NCBI RefSeq assembly: GCF_013836145.1
Contig: NZ_CP057483.1
Span: 4,154,001-4,218,000, forward strand
Direction of reading: 5' to 3'
Length of the DNA stretch: 64,000 bases
DNA from: Citrobacter sp. RHB25-C09
GTDB taxonomy: Bacteria; Pseudomonadota; Gammaproteobacteria; Enterobacterales; Enterobacteriaceae
A model generated the notes under the pieces. That model ran no database searches. It was not told where the DNA came from and was given only the letters and a program-made list of their open reading frames with translations. How positions within the stretch are numbered: position 1 is the first letter of the stretch; the number at the start of each line of letters is the position of its first letter. The translations under genes and the position numbers were made by a program. Positions 1 through 8,296 of the stretch are shown here, piece after piece.

Positions 1-2
1 TC

Positions 3-269
3 GCCAATAACTTCCTGATGCAATTCCAGTCTGACATTCTCGGTACGCGCGTTGAGCGCCCGGAAGTCCGCGAAGTCACGGCGCTGGGTGCCGCGTATCT
101 GGCAGGGCTGGCTGTCGGCTTCTGGCAGAACCTGGATGAGTTGCAGGAAAAAGCGGTTATCGAACGTGAATTCCGCCCGGGCATTGAAACCACCGAGCGT
201 AATTACCGCTACAGCGGCTGGAAGAAAGCGGTCAAACGCGCGCTGGCGTGGGAAGATCACGACGAGTAA
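3..269 (+). CDS. glpK: Glycerol kinase, C-terminal part (gene starts before the window)
   Basis: The window opens inside this gene; the frame is open from base 3 and ends at the TAA at 267-269. The 88 visible residues match the end of E. coli GlpK almost exactly, including the ALGAAYLAGLAVGFW segment of the FGGY kinase C-terminal domain and the acidic tail ending EDHDE. GlpK phosphorylates glycerol to sn-glycerol 3-phosphate in the cytoplasm. In E. coli it lies in glpFKX, and glpX follows here in the same direction after about 155 bases, so the operon is probably conserved. The ATPase domain and regulatory sites lie outside the window. Confidence 0.97.
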   Translation, partial: ANNFLMQFQSDILGTRVERPEVREVTALGAAYLAGLAVGFWQNLDELQEKAVIEREFRPGIETTERNYRYSGWKKAVKRALAWEDHDE

Positions 270-284
270 TCCGTCATTAGAGAC

Positions 285-320
285 GTAGGCCGGATAAGAC
301 GCGTTAGCGTCGCCATCCGG
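285..320. repeat. REP element between glpK and glpX
   Basis: An imperfect palindrome that starts GTAGGCCGGATAAG and ends GCCATCCGG, the typical enterobacterial REP form. It lies within the presumed glpFKX transcript, where such elements often stabilise or attenuate mRNA. Confidence 0.85.
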
Positions 321-425
321 AAAAATCAGTGTGCGGGGGAAACCCTGCACCTGTGTACACATCAATAATTCCCCCCTCTCCCCTGTGATACACTTCGCGC
401 CATTCATTTCTGCTATGAGTTTGCT

Positions 426-1436
426 ATGAGACGAGAACTTGCCATCGAATTTTCCCGCGTAACCGAAGCGGCGGCGCTGGCTGGCTACAAATGGTTGGGT
501 CGTGGTGATAAAAACACGGCAGACGGCGCAGCGGTCAACGCCATGCGCATTATGCTCAACCAGGTCAACATTGACGGGACCATCGTGATCGGTGAAGGCG
601 AGATCGACGAAGCGCCGATGCTCTACATCGGTGAGAAAGTCGGTACCGGTCGCGGTGACGCGGTGGATATTGCCGTGGATCCTATCGAAGGTACGCGCAT
701 GACCGCGATGGGCCAGGCCAACGCGCTGGCGGTGCTGGCGGTCGGCGATAAGGGCTGCTTCCTGAACGCGCCGGACATGTATATGGAAAAGTTGATTGTC
801 GGGCCGGGCGCAAAAGGCGCTATCGATCTCAACCTGCCGCTGGCGGATAACCTGCGCAACATCGCTCTCGCGCTGGGTAAACCGCTGAGTGAACTCACCG
901 TCACTATTCTGGCAAAACCCCGCCACGATGACGTGATTGCAGAAATGGCGAAACTGGGCGTGCGCGTATTCGCCATCCCTGACGGCGACGTGGCGGCGTC
1001 GATTTTGACCTGTATGCCAGACAGCGAAGTTGATGTGCTGTACGGCATTGGCGGTGCGCCGGAAGGTGTTGTGTCCGCAGCGGTGATCCGCGCGCTGGAC
1101 GGCGACATGCAGGGCCGCCTGCTGGCGCGTCACGATGTTAAAGGTGACAGTGAAGAAAACCGTCGTATTGGTGAGCAAGAGCTGGCACGCTGCCAGGCGA
1201 TGGGCATTGAAGCAGGCAAAGCTCTGCGTCTGGATGAGATGGCACGCAGCGACAACGTTATCTTCTCCGCCACCGGCATCACCAAAGGCGACCTGCTGGA
1301 AGGTATTAGTCGCAAAGGCAATATCGCCACCACCGAAACGCTGCTGATTCGCGGTAAATCCCGCACCATCCGCCGCATTCAGTCGATTCACTATCTCGAT
1401 CGCAAAGACCCGGACGTACAGGCGCATATCCTGTAA
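426..1436 (+). CDS. glpX: Fructose-1,6-bisphosphatase class II
   Basis: The 336-residue product has the same length as E. coli GlpX and nearly the same sequence. It hydrolyses fructose 1,6-bisphosphate to fructose 6-phosphate, the gluconeogenic step needed for growth on glycerol. The metal- and phosphate-binding motifs of the Li+-sensitive phosphatase fold are visible: GEGEIDEAPML near residue 57 and DPIEGT near residue 86. The ATG at 426 gives the family N-terminus MRRELAIEFSRV. It is the third gene of the glpFKX operon, which explains why it sits beside glycerol kinase. Nothing is unusual. Confidence 0.97.
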   Translation: MRRELAIEFSRVTEAAALAGYKWLGRGDKNTADGAAVNAMRIMLNQVNIDGTIVIGEGEIDEAPMLYIGEKVGTGRGDAVDIAVDPIEGTRMTAMGQANALAVLAVGDKGCFLNAPDMYMEKLIVGPGAKGAIDLNLPLADNLRNIALALGKPLSELTVTILAKPRHDDVIAEMAKLGVRVFAIPDGDVAASILTCMPDSEVDVLYGIGGAPEGVVSAAVIRALDGDMQGRLLARHDVKGDSEENRRIGEQELARCQAMGIEAGKALRLDEMARSDNVIFSATGITKGDLLEGISRKGNIATTETLLIRGKSRTIRRIQSIHYLDRKDPDVQAHIL

Positions 1437-1444
1437 TCGCTCCC

Positions 1445-1525
1445 TGCCGGGGGCGCTTCGCTTGCCCGGCCTACAGGGGTGCAGTGTTGTAGGCCGGATA
1501 AGGCGCTTCGCTTGACCGGCCTACA
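1445..1525. repeat. Pair of REP elements (BIME) after glpX
   Basis: Two REP units, 1445-1475 and 1489-1525, each with a central GCGCTTCGCTTG and flanked by CCGGCCTACA or GTAGGCCGG. They separate the end of the glp transcript from the fpr promoter region. Confidence 0.85.
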
Positions 1526-1644
1526 GGCACCTGTGCTGCTATTCGGCATAAATTTGTTAGATCGAGCCTTCCGGCCCTCGCGGGCTGGAATTTTTCTGTT
1601 CATGGAACGAAGATAATGGGACACGTTCAGAACAGGAGATAACC

Positions 1645-2391
1645 ATGGCAGATTGGGTAACAGGCAAAGTCACTAAGGTACAAAACTGGACCGATGCCCT
1701 GTTTAGTCTGACCGTCCACGCCCCCGTTCATCCTTTCACTGCAGGCCAATTCACCAAACTCGGTCTTGAGATCGACGGTGAGCGCGTCCAGCGCGCCTAT
1801 TCTTATGTGAATGCCCCTGATAATCCCGATCTGGAGTTTTACCTGGTCACTGTGCCTGACGGTAAACTGAGCCCGCGCCTGGCGGCGCTAAAGCCCGGCG
1901 ACGACATTCAGGTCGTGAGCGAAGCGGCGGGATTCTTCGTCCTCGAAGAAGTGCCAGACTGCGATACGCTGTGGATGCTCGCCACCGGCACCGCGATTGG
2001 CCCCTATTTGTCGATTCTTCAGTTCGGGAAAGATTTAGAACGCTTTAAAAATCTGGTGCTGGTCCATGCCGCACGCTATGCCGCCGATCTCAGCTATCTG
2101 CCGATGATGCAGGAGCTGGAAAAACGTTATGAAGGTAAGCTGCGGATCCAGACGGTGGTCAGTCGTGAGACGGTGGCGGGCTCGTTAACCGGTCGCGTTC
2201 CGGCGCTGATTGAAAGCGGTGAACTTGAAAAAGCGGTAGGGTTATCGATGGATAAAGACACCAGCCATGTGATGCTGTGCGGCAACCCTCAAATGGTACG
2301 TGATACGCAGCAGCTATTGAAAGACTCCCGGCAGATGACCAAACATCTGCGTCGCCGACCGGGACATATGACGGCTGAGCATTACTGGTGA
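1645..2391 (+). CDS. fpr: Ferredoxin/flavodoxin-NADP+ reductase
   Basis: The 248 residues match E. coli Fpr in length and sequence. Fpr is a cytoplasmic FAD enzyme that passes electrons from NADPH to flavodoxin or ferredoxin, which feed radical enzymes and redox defence. The FAD-binding motif RAYSYVN is near residue 50, the NADP-binding segment ATGTAIGPYLS near residue 112, and the C-terminus is the conserved EHYW. The start at 1645 is supported by an AGGAG at 1634-1638. E. coli fpr is SoxS-activated; the 1530-1630 region would hold that site here, but I could not place it with confidence. Confidence 0.97.
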   Translation: MADWVTGKVTKVQNWTDALFSLTVHAPVHPFTAGQFTKLGLEIDGERVQRAYSYVNAPDNPDLEFYLVTVPDGKLSPRLAALKPGDDIQVVSEAAGFFVLEEVPDCDTLWMLATGTAIGPYLSILQFGKDLERFKNLVLVHAARYAADLSYLPMMQELEKRYEGKLRIQTVVSRETVAGSLTGRVPALIESGELEKAVGLSMDKDTSHVMLCGNPQMVRDTQQLLKDSRQMTKHLRRRPGHMTAEHYW

Positions 2392-2397
2392 ATTTTC

Positions 2398-2430
2398 TGC
2401 CGGATGGTGTCGATGCCTTATCCGGCCTAC
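2398..2430. repeat. REP element between fpr and yiiR
   Basis: A single REP unit (TGCCGGATGG ... CCTTATCCGGCCTAC) between the convergent ends of fpr and yiiR. The yiiR stop codon lies inside it. Confidence 0.85.
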
Positions 2431-2858
2431 TTCGGTTCCGCTTTAAAATTAACGTCCTGAGTATCTTTACCAAACTTATTCGCACCCTGAGTGCCCACAA
2501 ACGCGCCCAGATCGATAATCAGCATGATGAGGATCAGCGTTGGCACGAAGCGTCCCACCGCCCACGCCCACATGCCCGGCAGGATCGCCCAGTTACCAGC
2601 GAGCAGCATCCACGCCAGAATCATCAATAATGCCCATAACCCGGAGCGTCCACGATCGTGCAGACGCTTGACCGTCACCGCTGCGGTTGGCCATAGCAGG
2701 CAGACCAGACAAAACGCCGCGGTTTTGATGTCGAGAAGATTTTTGCTGGCGAGGGAAAAAAGCACCACCATGCTGACAATCCACAAGCCGATCCAAAGCC
2801 AGAAATCGCGGCGTCCAATACGCCCTTTAAATGAAAATAACCATTGCTGTATGGTCAT
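2427..2858 (-). CDS. yiiR: DUF805 inner membrane protein YiiR
   Basis: The 143-residue product belongs to the DUF805 family; E. coli YiiR is of similar size at the same map position. The N-terminal signature FKGRIGRRDFW (residues 10-20) is the DUF805 hallmark. Four hydrophobic stretches follow at about 22-40, 45-60, 75-95 and 105-120, with the conserved KRLHDRGRSG loop after the second. No biochemical function is known for the family. The stop codon falls inside a REP element, so the last residues may drift between strains. Confidence 0.9.
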   Translation of the reverse strand: MTIQQWLFSFKGRIGRRDFWLWIGLWIVSMVVLFSLASKNLLDIKTAAFCLVCLLWPTAAVTVKRLHDRGRSGLWALLMILAWMLLAGNWAILPGMWAWAVGRFVPTLILIMLIIDLGAFVGTQGANKFGKDTQDVNFKAEPK

Positions 2859-2958
2859 GTAAGTTCCCTTAAAATTGTCATCCGCGACAGTTTACCCTTT
2901 TGACAAGCCGGACGGTTATCGTTTTAATCGTAAGCAGCCAAAACAAAAGGTATGTTTG

Positions 2959-3555
2959 ATGAAGCCTGGATGTACTCTGTTGATATTCCTGTTTTCCGCA
3001 ATGTCCGTGGGCATAACGGCACACGCGGCTGAGCCTCAGACGGTAACGACCGCGCCCTATTTGCTCGCTGGCGCGCCGACGTTTGATCTCTCCATTAGCC
3101 AGTTTCGCGAGAATTTTAATACCCAGAATCCAGCGCTTGCCCTGAGCGAATTTCGTTCTATCGACAGCAGTCGCGACAAAGCCAATCTCACCCGCGCCGC
3201 CAGCAAAATCAATGAGAACCTGTATGCCTCTACCGCTCTTGAGCGCGGCACGTTAAAAATCAAAAGTATGCAAATCACCTGGCTACCGATTCAGGGGCCA
3301 GAGCGCAAGGCCGCAAGAGCAAAAGCCCTGGAGTATATGGCGGCAATTATTCGCACCGTTGCGCCGTTACAGACAAAAGAACAGAGCCAGAATAAAGTGC
3401 AGAAGTTGCTCAATGCGGGCAAAAACAAACGCTACCTGGCAGAGACTGAAGGTGCAATTCGCTATGTCATCGCAGATAACGGTGAAAAAGGGCTGACCTT
3501 CGCTGTTGAACCGATTAAGCTGGCGCTATCTGAAAACCTTGAGAGGCCGAATTGA
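2959..3555 (+). CDS. yiiQ: Conserved exported protein YiiQ (DUF1454)
   Basis: A 198-residue exported protein matching E. coli YiiQ. I chose the ATG at 2959 rather than the upstream in-frame start at 2875. It gives the family N-terminus MKPGCTLL followed by a clear signal peptide, probably cleaved after AHA near residue 24. The upstream extension is charged and would bury the signal. The mature part has the conserved ISQFRENFN and ASKINENLYASTALERGTL segments. The function is unknown; a periplasmic location is inferred from the signal peptide. Confidence 0.92.
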   Translation: MKPGCTLLIFLFSAMSVGITAHAAEPQTVTTAPYLLAGAPTFDLSISQFRENFNTQNPALALSEFRSIDSSRDKANLTRAASKINENLYASTALERGTLKIKSMQITWLPIQGPERKAARAKALEYMAAIIRTVAPLQTKEQSQNKVQKLLNAGKNKRYLAETEGAIRYVIADNGEKGLTFAVEPIKLALSENLERPN

Positions 3556-3667
3556 TGATAAAAAGCAAAGCCTTTCCTGAGACGAATCTCTATACTGTTT
3601 CACAGACCATGCTGCCCTGACGGGTGGCCATCTTCCTTAATTCGCTGTTTAAGCGTGGAGAATTGAA

Positions 3668-4435
3668 ATGCGACATCCTTTAGTGATGGGTAACTGGAAA
3701 CTGAACGGCAGCCGCCATATGGTAAACGAACTGGTTGCTAACCTGCGTAAAGAGCTGGCTGGCGTGGCTGGCTGCGCGGTTGCGATTGCTCCGCCGGAAA
3801 TGTACATCGACCTGGCGAAACACGCAGCTGCCGGTAGCCACATCATCCTGGGCGCGCAAAACGTTGACCTGAACCTGTCTGGCGCATTTACAGGTGAAAC
3901 TTCAGCGGAAATGCTGAAAGATATCGGTGCGCAGTACATCATTATCGGTCACTCTGAGCGTCGTACTTACCACAAAGAGTCTGACGAACTGATCGCGAAA
4001 AAATTCGCTGTGCTGAAAGAGCAGGGTCTGACTCCGGTTCTGTGCATCGGTGAAACCGAAGCAGAAAACGAAGCGGGCAAAACGGAAGAAGTGTGTGCAC
4101 GTCAGATCGACGCCGTGCTGAAAACTCAGGGCGCAGCTGCATTCGAAGGCGTTGTTATCGCTTACGAACCGGTTTGGGCGATCGGTACCGGCAAATCTGC
4201 GACTCCGGCACAGGCACAGGCTGTTCACAAATTTATCCGTGACCACATTGCTAAAGCAGACGCGAAAATCGCTGAGCAAGTTATCATCCAGTACGGCGGT
4301 TCCGTAAACGCAGCCAACGCGGCAGAACTGTTCGCTCAGCCGGACATCGACGGCGCGCTGGTTGGTGGTGCTTCTCTGAAAGCTGACGCGTTTGCCGTCA
4401 TCGTGAAAGCAGCAGAAGCCGCTAAGCAGGCGTAA
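3668..4435 (+). CDS. tpiA: Triosephosphate isomerase
   Basis: The 255-residue product is the glycolytic enzyme that interconverts dihydroxyacetone phosphate and glyceraldehyde 3-phosphate. The catalytic residues are present: Lys11 in NWKLNG, His95 in IIIGHSERR and Glu167 in AYEPVWAIGTGK, the last also starting the flexible loop 6. A GGAG lies just before the ATG. Codon use looks strongly biased, as expected for an abundant enzyme. A hairpin at 4444-4469 follows directly. Confidence 0.98.
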   Translation: MRHPLVMGNWKLNGSRHMVNELVANLRKELAGVAGCAVAIAPPEMYIDLAKHAAAGSHIILGAQNVDLNLSGAFTGETSAEMLKDIGAQYIIIGHSERRTYHKESDELIAKKFAVLKEQGLTPVLCIGETEAENEAGKTEEVCARQIDAVLKTQGAAAFEGVVIAYEPVWAIGTGKSATPAQAQAVHKFIRDHIAKADAKIAEQVIIQYGGSVNAANAAELFAQPDIDGALVGGASLKADAFAVIVKAAEAAKQA

Positions 4436-4443
4436 TGCCGTTA

Positions 4444-4469
4444 AAACGGGAGGATCTCTCCTCCCGTTT
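4444..4469. terminator. Hairpin between tpiA and the DASS transporter gene
   Basis: A perfect 10-bp stem (AAACGGGAGG with CCTCCCGTTT) around a 6-base loop. It sits between two convergent genes and could serve both. The run of T after the stem is short, so its strength as a terminator is uncertain. Confidence 0.7.
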
Positions 4470-4480
4470 CACACCTCGTA

Positions 4481-5953
4481 TCACCAGTAGCCCAGCCAGT
4501 GCCACCAGAAGGCACCCGTCACGATCCAGATGGTCAGGTTGACCACGCTCATCACTAATCCTGTTTTCCACCATTCCGCCAGCGTCACATAGCCCGAACC
4601 AAAGATAATGGGCGCCGTTCCCGTCCCGTAGTGAGTGAGCGACATCATCAGCGAAGAGGCAAAACCGAGCATCAGGCCAAGCAGCGCCGGCGGCGCCCCT
4701 AAGCCCAGCCCTGCGGCGAAGAAAGCCGCGAACATCGCCGTGATATGTGCGGTAGTGCTGGCAAAGAAATAGTGGGAATAGACATAAAGCAAAATCAGCA
4801 GCAGCGTCGCCACGCTCCAGTGGACGCCGAGATGGTCAATGGCGCTACCTACCGTGGTCGCCAGCCAGCCGACCAGCCCCAGCTTACTGAGAAAATCGGC
4901 CATCATCACCAGTGCAGCAAACCAGACGACCGTATCCCATGCGCCGCGACACTTGAGAATATCGTCCCAGTGCAATACCCCAGTCAGTAGAAGGATGGAA
5001 AGGCCTATGAGTGCCGCACTGGTAGGGTTAACGGCCCAGCCCTTGCCCATGAGCATTTCAGGCACGCCCGCCCACAGGCCCAGCAGCAAAATAAACACCG
5101 CGAGGGTGATTTTCTCGGCCAGAGACAGCGGTCCCAACCCATCGAGCTTTTGACGGGCAAACTGTGGCGCATCTGGCGTACGCGTGATAGCTGGCGGGTA
5201 AAGCCACCAGATGACTATCGGCATTACCACCAACGAGACCACCGCCGGAAGGAACGCAGCAACCGCCCACATCCCCCACGTCATGTGCAGCACGCCGTCT
5301 GTCCCTTTGGTCAAAAAGCTGACAATGAGCGGATTCGGTGCCGTCGCGGTGATAAACATGGCCGAACTGATCGGGTTAATGTTGTAATTCACCAGCGCCA
5401 GATAACGCCCCGTCGACCCATTATTGCGATCCCCTGGCTGGGAGCCAAGGCTTTCGGCTATGGCGCGCATTACCGGGTGGATAATGCCCCCGCCACGCGC
5501 GGTGTTGCTTGGCGTCACCGGCGCAATCAGCGTCTCCGCCAGGGTCAATGCCCAGGCAATACCCAGCGTACGTTTGCCAAACAGCGCAATAAATCCGTAG
5601 CCAATCCGCGCCCCCAGTCCGGTTTTTAACAAACTCTGCGACAGCATGATCGACAAGCCTATCAGCCAGATGAGCTGGTTAGAGAAGCCGCTCAGTGCGT
5701 CGTTAAGCGCTGCGGAAGGTTTGCTGGGATTCGTCACCCCAGTCATGGCCACCAGCATGATCGCCACAATCGCGATCGCGCCAATGGGGAGCGCTTTTCC
5801 GATAATCGCCGCAATGGTGCCGATAAACAGTGCCAGCAGATGCCATGCGTCAGGCGTGACGTCCGCAGGACAGGGAATGACAAACCAGATTGTCAGGGTG
5901 ATAGCGATTGAGATAATCGCAGGCCAGCAGCGAATGGGGGTTAATCTGTCCAT
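4481..5953 (-). CDS. DASS-family (CitT/YbhI-like) anion transporter
   Basis: The 490-residue membrane protein belongs to the divalent anion:sodium symporter family (SLC13/CitT/YbhI group), which moves di- and tricarboxylates across the inner membrane. It has about a dozen hydrophobic segments. The paired clamshell motifs are visible: SNTARGGGIIHPV near residue 150, then TATAPNPL, then ASTTAHITAM in the second half. An AAGGAT precedes the ATG at 5953. K-12 lacks this gene between tpiA and cdh. A second, unrelated-looking DASS gene lies just upstream on the same strand. The substrate cannot be read from sequence; a C4-C6 carboxylate is the likely class. Confidence 0.85.
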   Translation of the reverse strand: MDRLTPIRCWPAIISIAITLTIWFVIPCPADVTPDAWHLLALFIGTIAAIIGKALPIGAIAIVAIMLVAMTGVTNPSKPSAALNDALSGFSNQLIWLIGLSIMLSQSLLKTGLGARIGYGFIALFGKRTLGIAWALTLAETLIAPVTPSNTARGGGIIHPVMRAIAESLGSQPGDRNNGSTGRYLALVNYNINPISSAMFITATAPNPLIVSFLTKGTDGVLHMTWGMWAVAAFLPAVVSLVVMPIVIWWLYPPAITRTPDAPQFARQKLDGLGPLSLAEKITLAVFILLLGLWAGVPEMLMGKGWAVNPTSAALIGLSILLLTGVLHWDDILKCRGAWDTVVWFAALVMMADFLSKLGLVGWLATTVGSAIDHLGVHWSVATLLLILLYVYSHYFFASTTAHITAMFAAFFAAGLGLGAPPALLGLMLGFASSLMMSLTHYGTGTAPIIFGSGYVTLAEWWKTGLVMSVVNLTIWIVTGAFWWHWLGYW

Positions 5954-6065
5954 GGATCAATCCTTGAATTTTCAACGCATGACTATGCGTTTCGGTATTA
6001 ACCGCCATTCGTACCGATAAAACTCCCCGCCCTCTCACAAAAGTAAAATTATCAGTGGATTACCG

Positions 6066-7370
6066 TTACAAATTCCCGGTAACGTTGAACCACACGTAGT
6101 CCAGCGGCAGCAGGATCAGATACGTCGCGATAGCCAATGCCAGACACAGCAGCAGCCCCATCCTTGCCGGTACTTTGCCTAAGGCCATTGCCACCACAAT
6201 CGGGGATGCCTGATACGGTAGCAGCGGCGTTGAATACCCCAGCACCTGAATCATAATCACCGACAGCAGCGGGAACCCGGTGGCCTCTGAGAAACTCTGC
6301 GCCAGCGTGGTATATAACGCCGGAACGCCGTTAGCAGTCATGATAAAGTTAAGCGCCGTCGTGATGCCGGTCAGCGCCAGGAAACTGGTAAAAGGCCGTT
6401 GCGGATCTAACGGCATCACCTGGAGCAGCGCCTCGCCAACGGCGCTGCCGATACCCGTTTGGGTGACCACGTTCGCCAGCCCGAGAATACCGGCGACATA
6501 GAAGCAGGTGCGGGTGTTTACGCCGGAGGAAAACTCTTCACCCGTGATAAACCCGACGCGCGGAAGTAACGTAATGGCCGCCGCTGCCAGCCCGGTCCAG
6601 GCCGGACCTATACCATGCCAGCTTTCGGTGACCCACATCACCAGCACCACCGCCAGCATCCAGGCCAGTCTTTTTTCGTCATGGCTCATCGGCGGCAGCG
6701 GGGTAAGATCGCGCGGTGCATGGGGTTTGCCGGGAAATAACCAGCAGATGAGAATAATCAGCAGCGTCCCTTTCAGCCAGCCCAGCACGGGCGTGTGCAA
6801 CAGCAGATACGGCAGATAATTCAGATGGATACCGTAAGACCCCTCCGCCGCCCCGCTCATCACCAGGTTGGGAACGTTGGCAGGCAATATCGTGGCGGAG
6901 AGTTGGAAGGTGCCAAACCCGACGGCAAGCGCCAGCCCGTACCACGCGCGGGTACTCTCAAGAATTCCGGCACGTTTCGCCATCGCCGCAACGACCGGCA
7001 TCAACAGTGCGATGCGCCCCATATTCGACGGCATAACGAAGGCCAGCGCGTAGCTCAGTAGAACGACGCTTGATACCATCAGCGGCCAGGAATCCGTTAA
7101 CCGAGAAGAAAGTGCCCTTGCCGCCCTGTCCGCCAGCCCCGTTTTACGGATCGCCACGCCCAGTACGAAACCACTGAACACCAGCCAGAATGCCGACGAG
7201 GCAAAGCCGCCGAAAATAACCTCCGGCGGGGCAATCTTCGCCACCATCGCAACGGTAAAGAAGAGCAGCGCGGTGGTGAACTCTGGCAATAGCGAAGTAG
7301 CCCAGAGCAGAATGGTGACAACCACTACCAGCGAGGGAAGGAAAAGAGGGTGAGTAAGCCAGAGCGACAT
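6066..7370 (-). CDS. SLC13/DASS-type permease
   Basis: A 434-residue inner-membrane permease with about eleven hydrophobic segments. I prefer the ATG at 7370 (protein MSLWLTHPLF) over the one at 7397, because an AGGAGA sits 7-8 bases ahead of it. Family-type features are the VMPSNMGRIALLMPV segment near residue 110, TILPANVPNLVMSG near 170 and MTANGVPALYTTLA near 340. These are the places where SNT-type motifs bind the carboxylate, but here they are diverged. It differs clearly from the 490-residue neighbour, so the two are not a recent tandem duplication. The substrate is unknown. Confidence 0.8.
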   Translation of the reverse strand: MSLWLTHPLFLPSLVVVVTILLWATSLLPEFTTALLFFTVAMVAKIAPPEVIFGGFASSAFWLVFSGFVLGVAIRKTGLADRAARALSSRLTDSWPLMVSSVVLLSYALAFVMPSNMGRIALLMPVVAAMAKRAGILESTRAWYGLALAVGFGTFQLSATILPANVPNLVMSGAAEGSYGIHLNYLPYLLLHTPVLGWLKGTLLIILICWLFPGKPHAPRDLTPLPPMSHDEKRLAWMLAVVLVMWVTESWHGIGPAWTGLAAAAITLLPRVGFITGEEFSSGVNTRTCFYVAGILGLANVVTQTGIGSAVGEALLQVMPLDPQRPFTSFLALTGITTALNFIMTANGVPALYTTLAQSFSEATGFPLLSVIMIQVLGYSTPLLPYQASPIVVAMALGKVPARMGLLLCLALAIATYLILLPLDYVWFNVTGNL

Positions 7371-7442
7371 GCCTGTCTCCTGTTGTTTTTTCAACAAGAA
7401 TACGGGGACAGGCAGGCCGAGTAAATGGAAGACAGATGCGGG

Positions 7443-8192
7443 TTAACGCAGAATTTCACACTGATGATCCTGAATCTCTTCAGCCGACGCCAGGTTAAGC
7501 GCCAGTAAATTACGCTGCGTCGCCAGCAGCACAAACGAATCATCGCTCTGGCGCACCATGGCCAGCGCATAACTGCCCATATGGTCACGCGCGTCCGGTA
7601 CTTCTTGCGCCAGCATGATGAACGGACTGCGTTGCGCCAGTTCACTTTCCGTCACGCGTCGCGCCAGATATTCATGCCCACGCAGTCCACCCGGCAGCGG
7701 TTGCCAGCGGGTACCCATTTTGGCATGGCTGGCGTCGAGTTGCGCCCGCACGTCAGGACGCAGGCAGGAGATATGGATGTGAAGATGGTTTTGCGTCCGC
7801 CCTGTGCGCGAGTTGATGGTGAGCGAAACGGCGCTGTCGGGAACATCCTGACCGTTTTTCTGGCTCATAAACACGCGGGACTGCCAGGCCAGCCAGAAGA
7901 AGTTGGGCGTGTTTTGCTCCAACAGTAGTGGGCTTTCGCTGCCGTTAATGCGGTACGTTGGCATCAAAAGATATTGCAAAGGGCCATTACGGTCTTTGAA
8001 TACCACGTAGCCTGCATCCGGTTTAACTTCAGCACAGGGTGCCGGGTTTTGCTGCTGTAATTGATTCGGCAAGCATTGCTCGAGGACAATTTTACGCAGC
8101 GCGTCGGGATTTCCAGCCAGTTTCCAGTAAGTCACCCCCGCCACTGCGGCGATGACAAGAAGCGCCAGTAATCCAAAGCCTGTTTTTTTCAT
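7443..8192 (-). CDS. cdh: CDP-diacylglycerol pyrophosphatase
   Basis: The 249-residue protein matches E. coli Cdh. It hydrolyses CDP-diacylglycerol to CMP and phosphatidate at the inner membrane. One N-terminal membrane helix (about residues 6-25) anchors it. The HIT-superfamily core QNHLHIHISC, an HxHxH motif, lies near residue 143. I chose the ATG at 8192, 14 codons after the longest possible start; it gives the family MKKTG start with AGGGAA in front. It is followed downstream on the same strand by the DASS genes. Confidence 0.94.
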   Translation of the reverse strand: MKKTGFGLLALLVIAAVAGVTYWKLAGNPDALRKIVLEQCLPNQLQQQNPAPCAEVKPDAGYVVFKDRNGPLQYLLMPTYRINGSESPLLLEQNTPNFFWLAWQSRVFMSQKNGQDVPDSAVSLTINSRTGRTQNHLHIHISCLRPDVRAQLDASHAKMGTRWQPLPGGLRGHEYLARRVTESELAQRSPFIMLAQEVPDARDHMGSYALAMVRQSDDSFVLLATQRNLLALNLASAEEIQDHQCEILR

Positions 8193-8248
8193 TACGCGTT
8201 CCCTGTATCTCAACGACCTGCAAGAGTAACGCAAAAGAATGACAAATA

Positions 8249-8284
8249 AAAAACCCGGCGGCTGGATGGCCTCCGGGCTTCTTT
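8249..8284 (-). terminator. Rho-independent terminator of sbp
   Basis: Read on the minus strand, an AAGCCCGG/CCGGGTTT stem is followed by a run of T into TTTTTTATT, directly after the sbp stop codon. Confidence 0.88.
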
Positions 8285-8296
8285 TTACATCGGTAA

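Noticed and set aside
2875..2958. Longer N-terminus of YiiQ
   Set aside because: The extension lacks similarity and would place a charged segment before the signal peptide; the ATG at 2959 fits the family.
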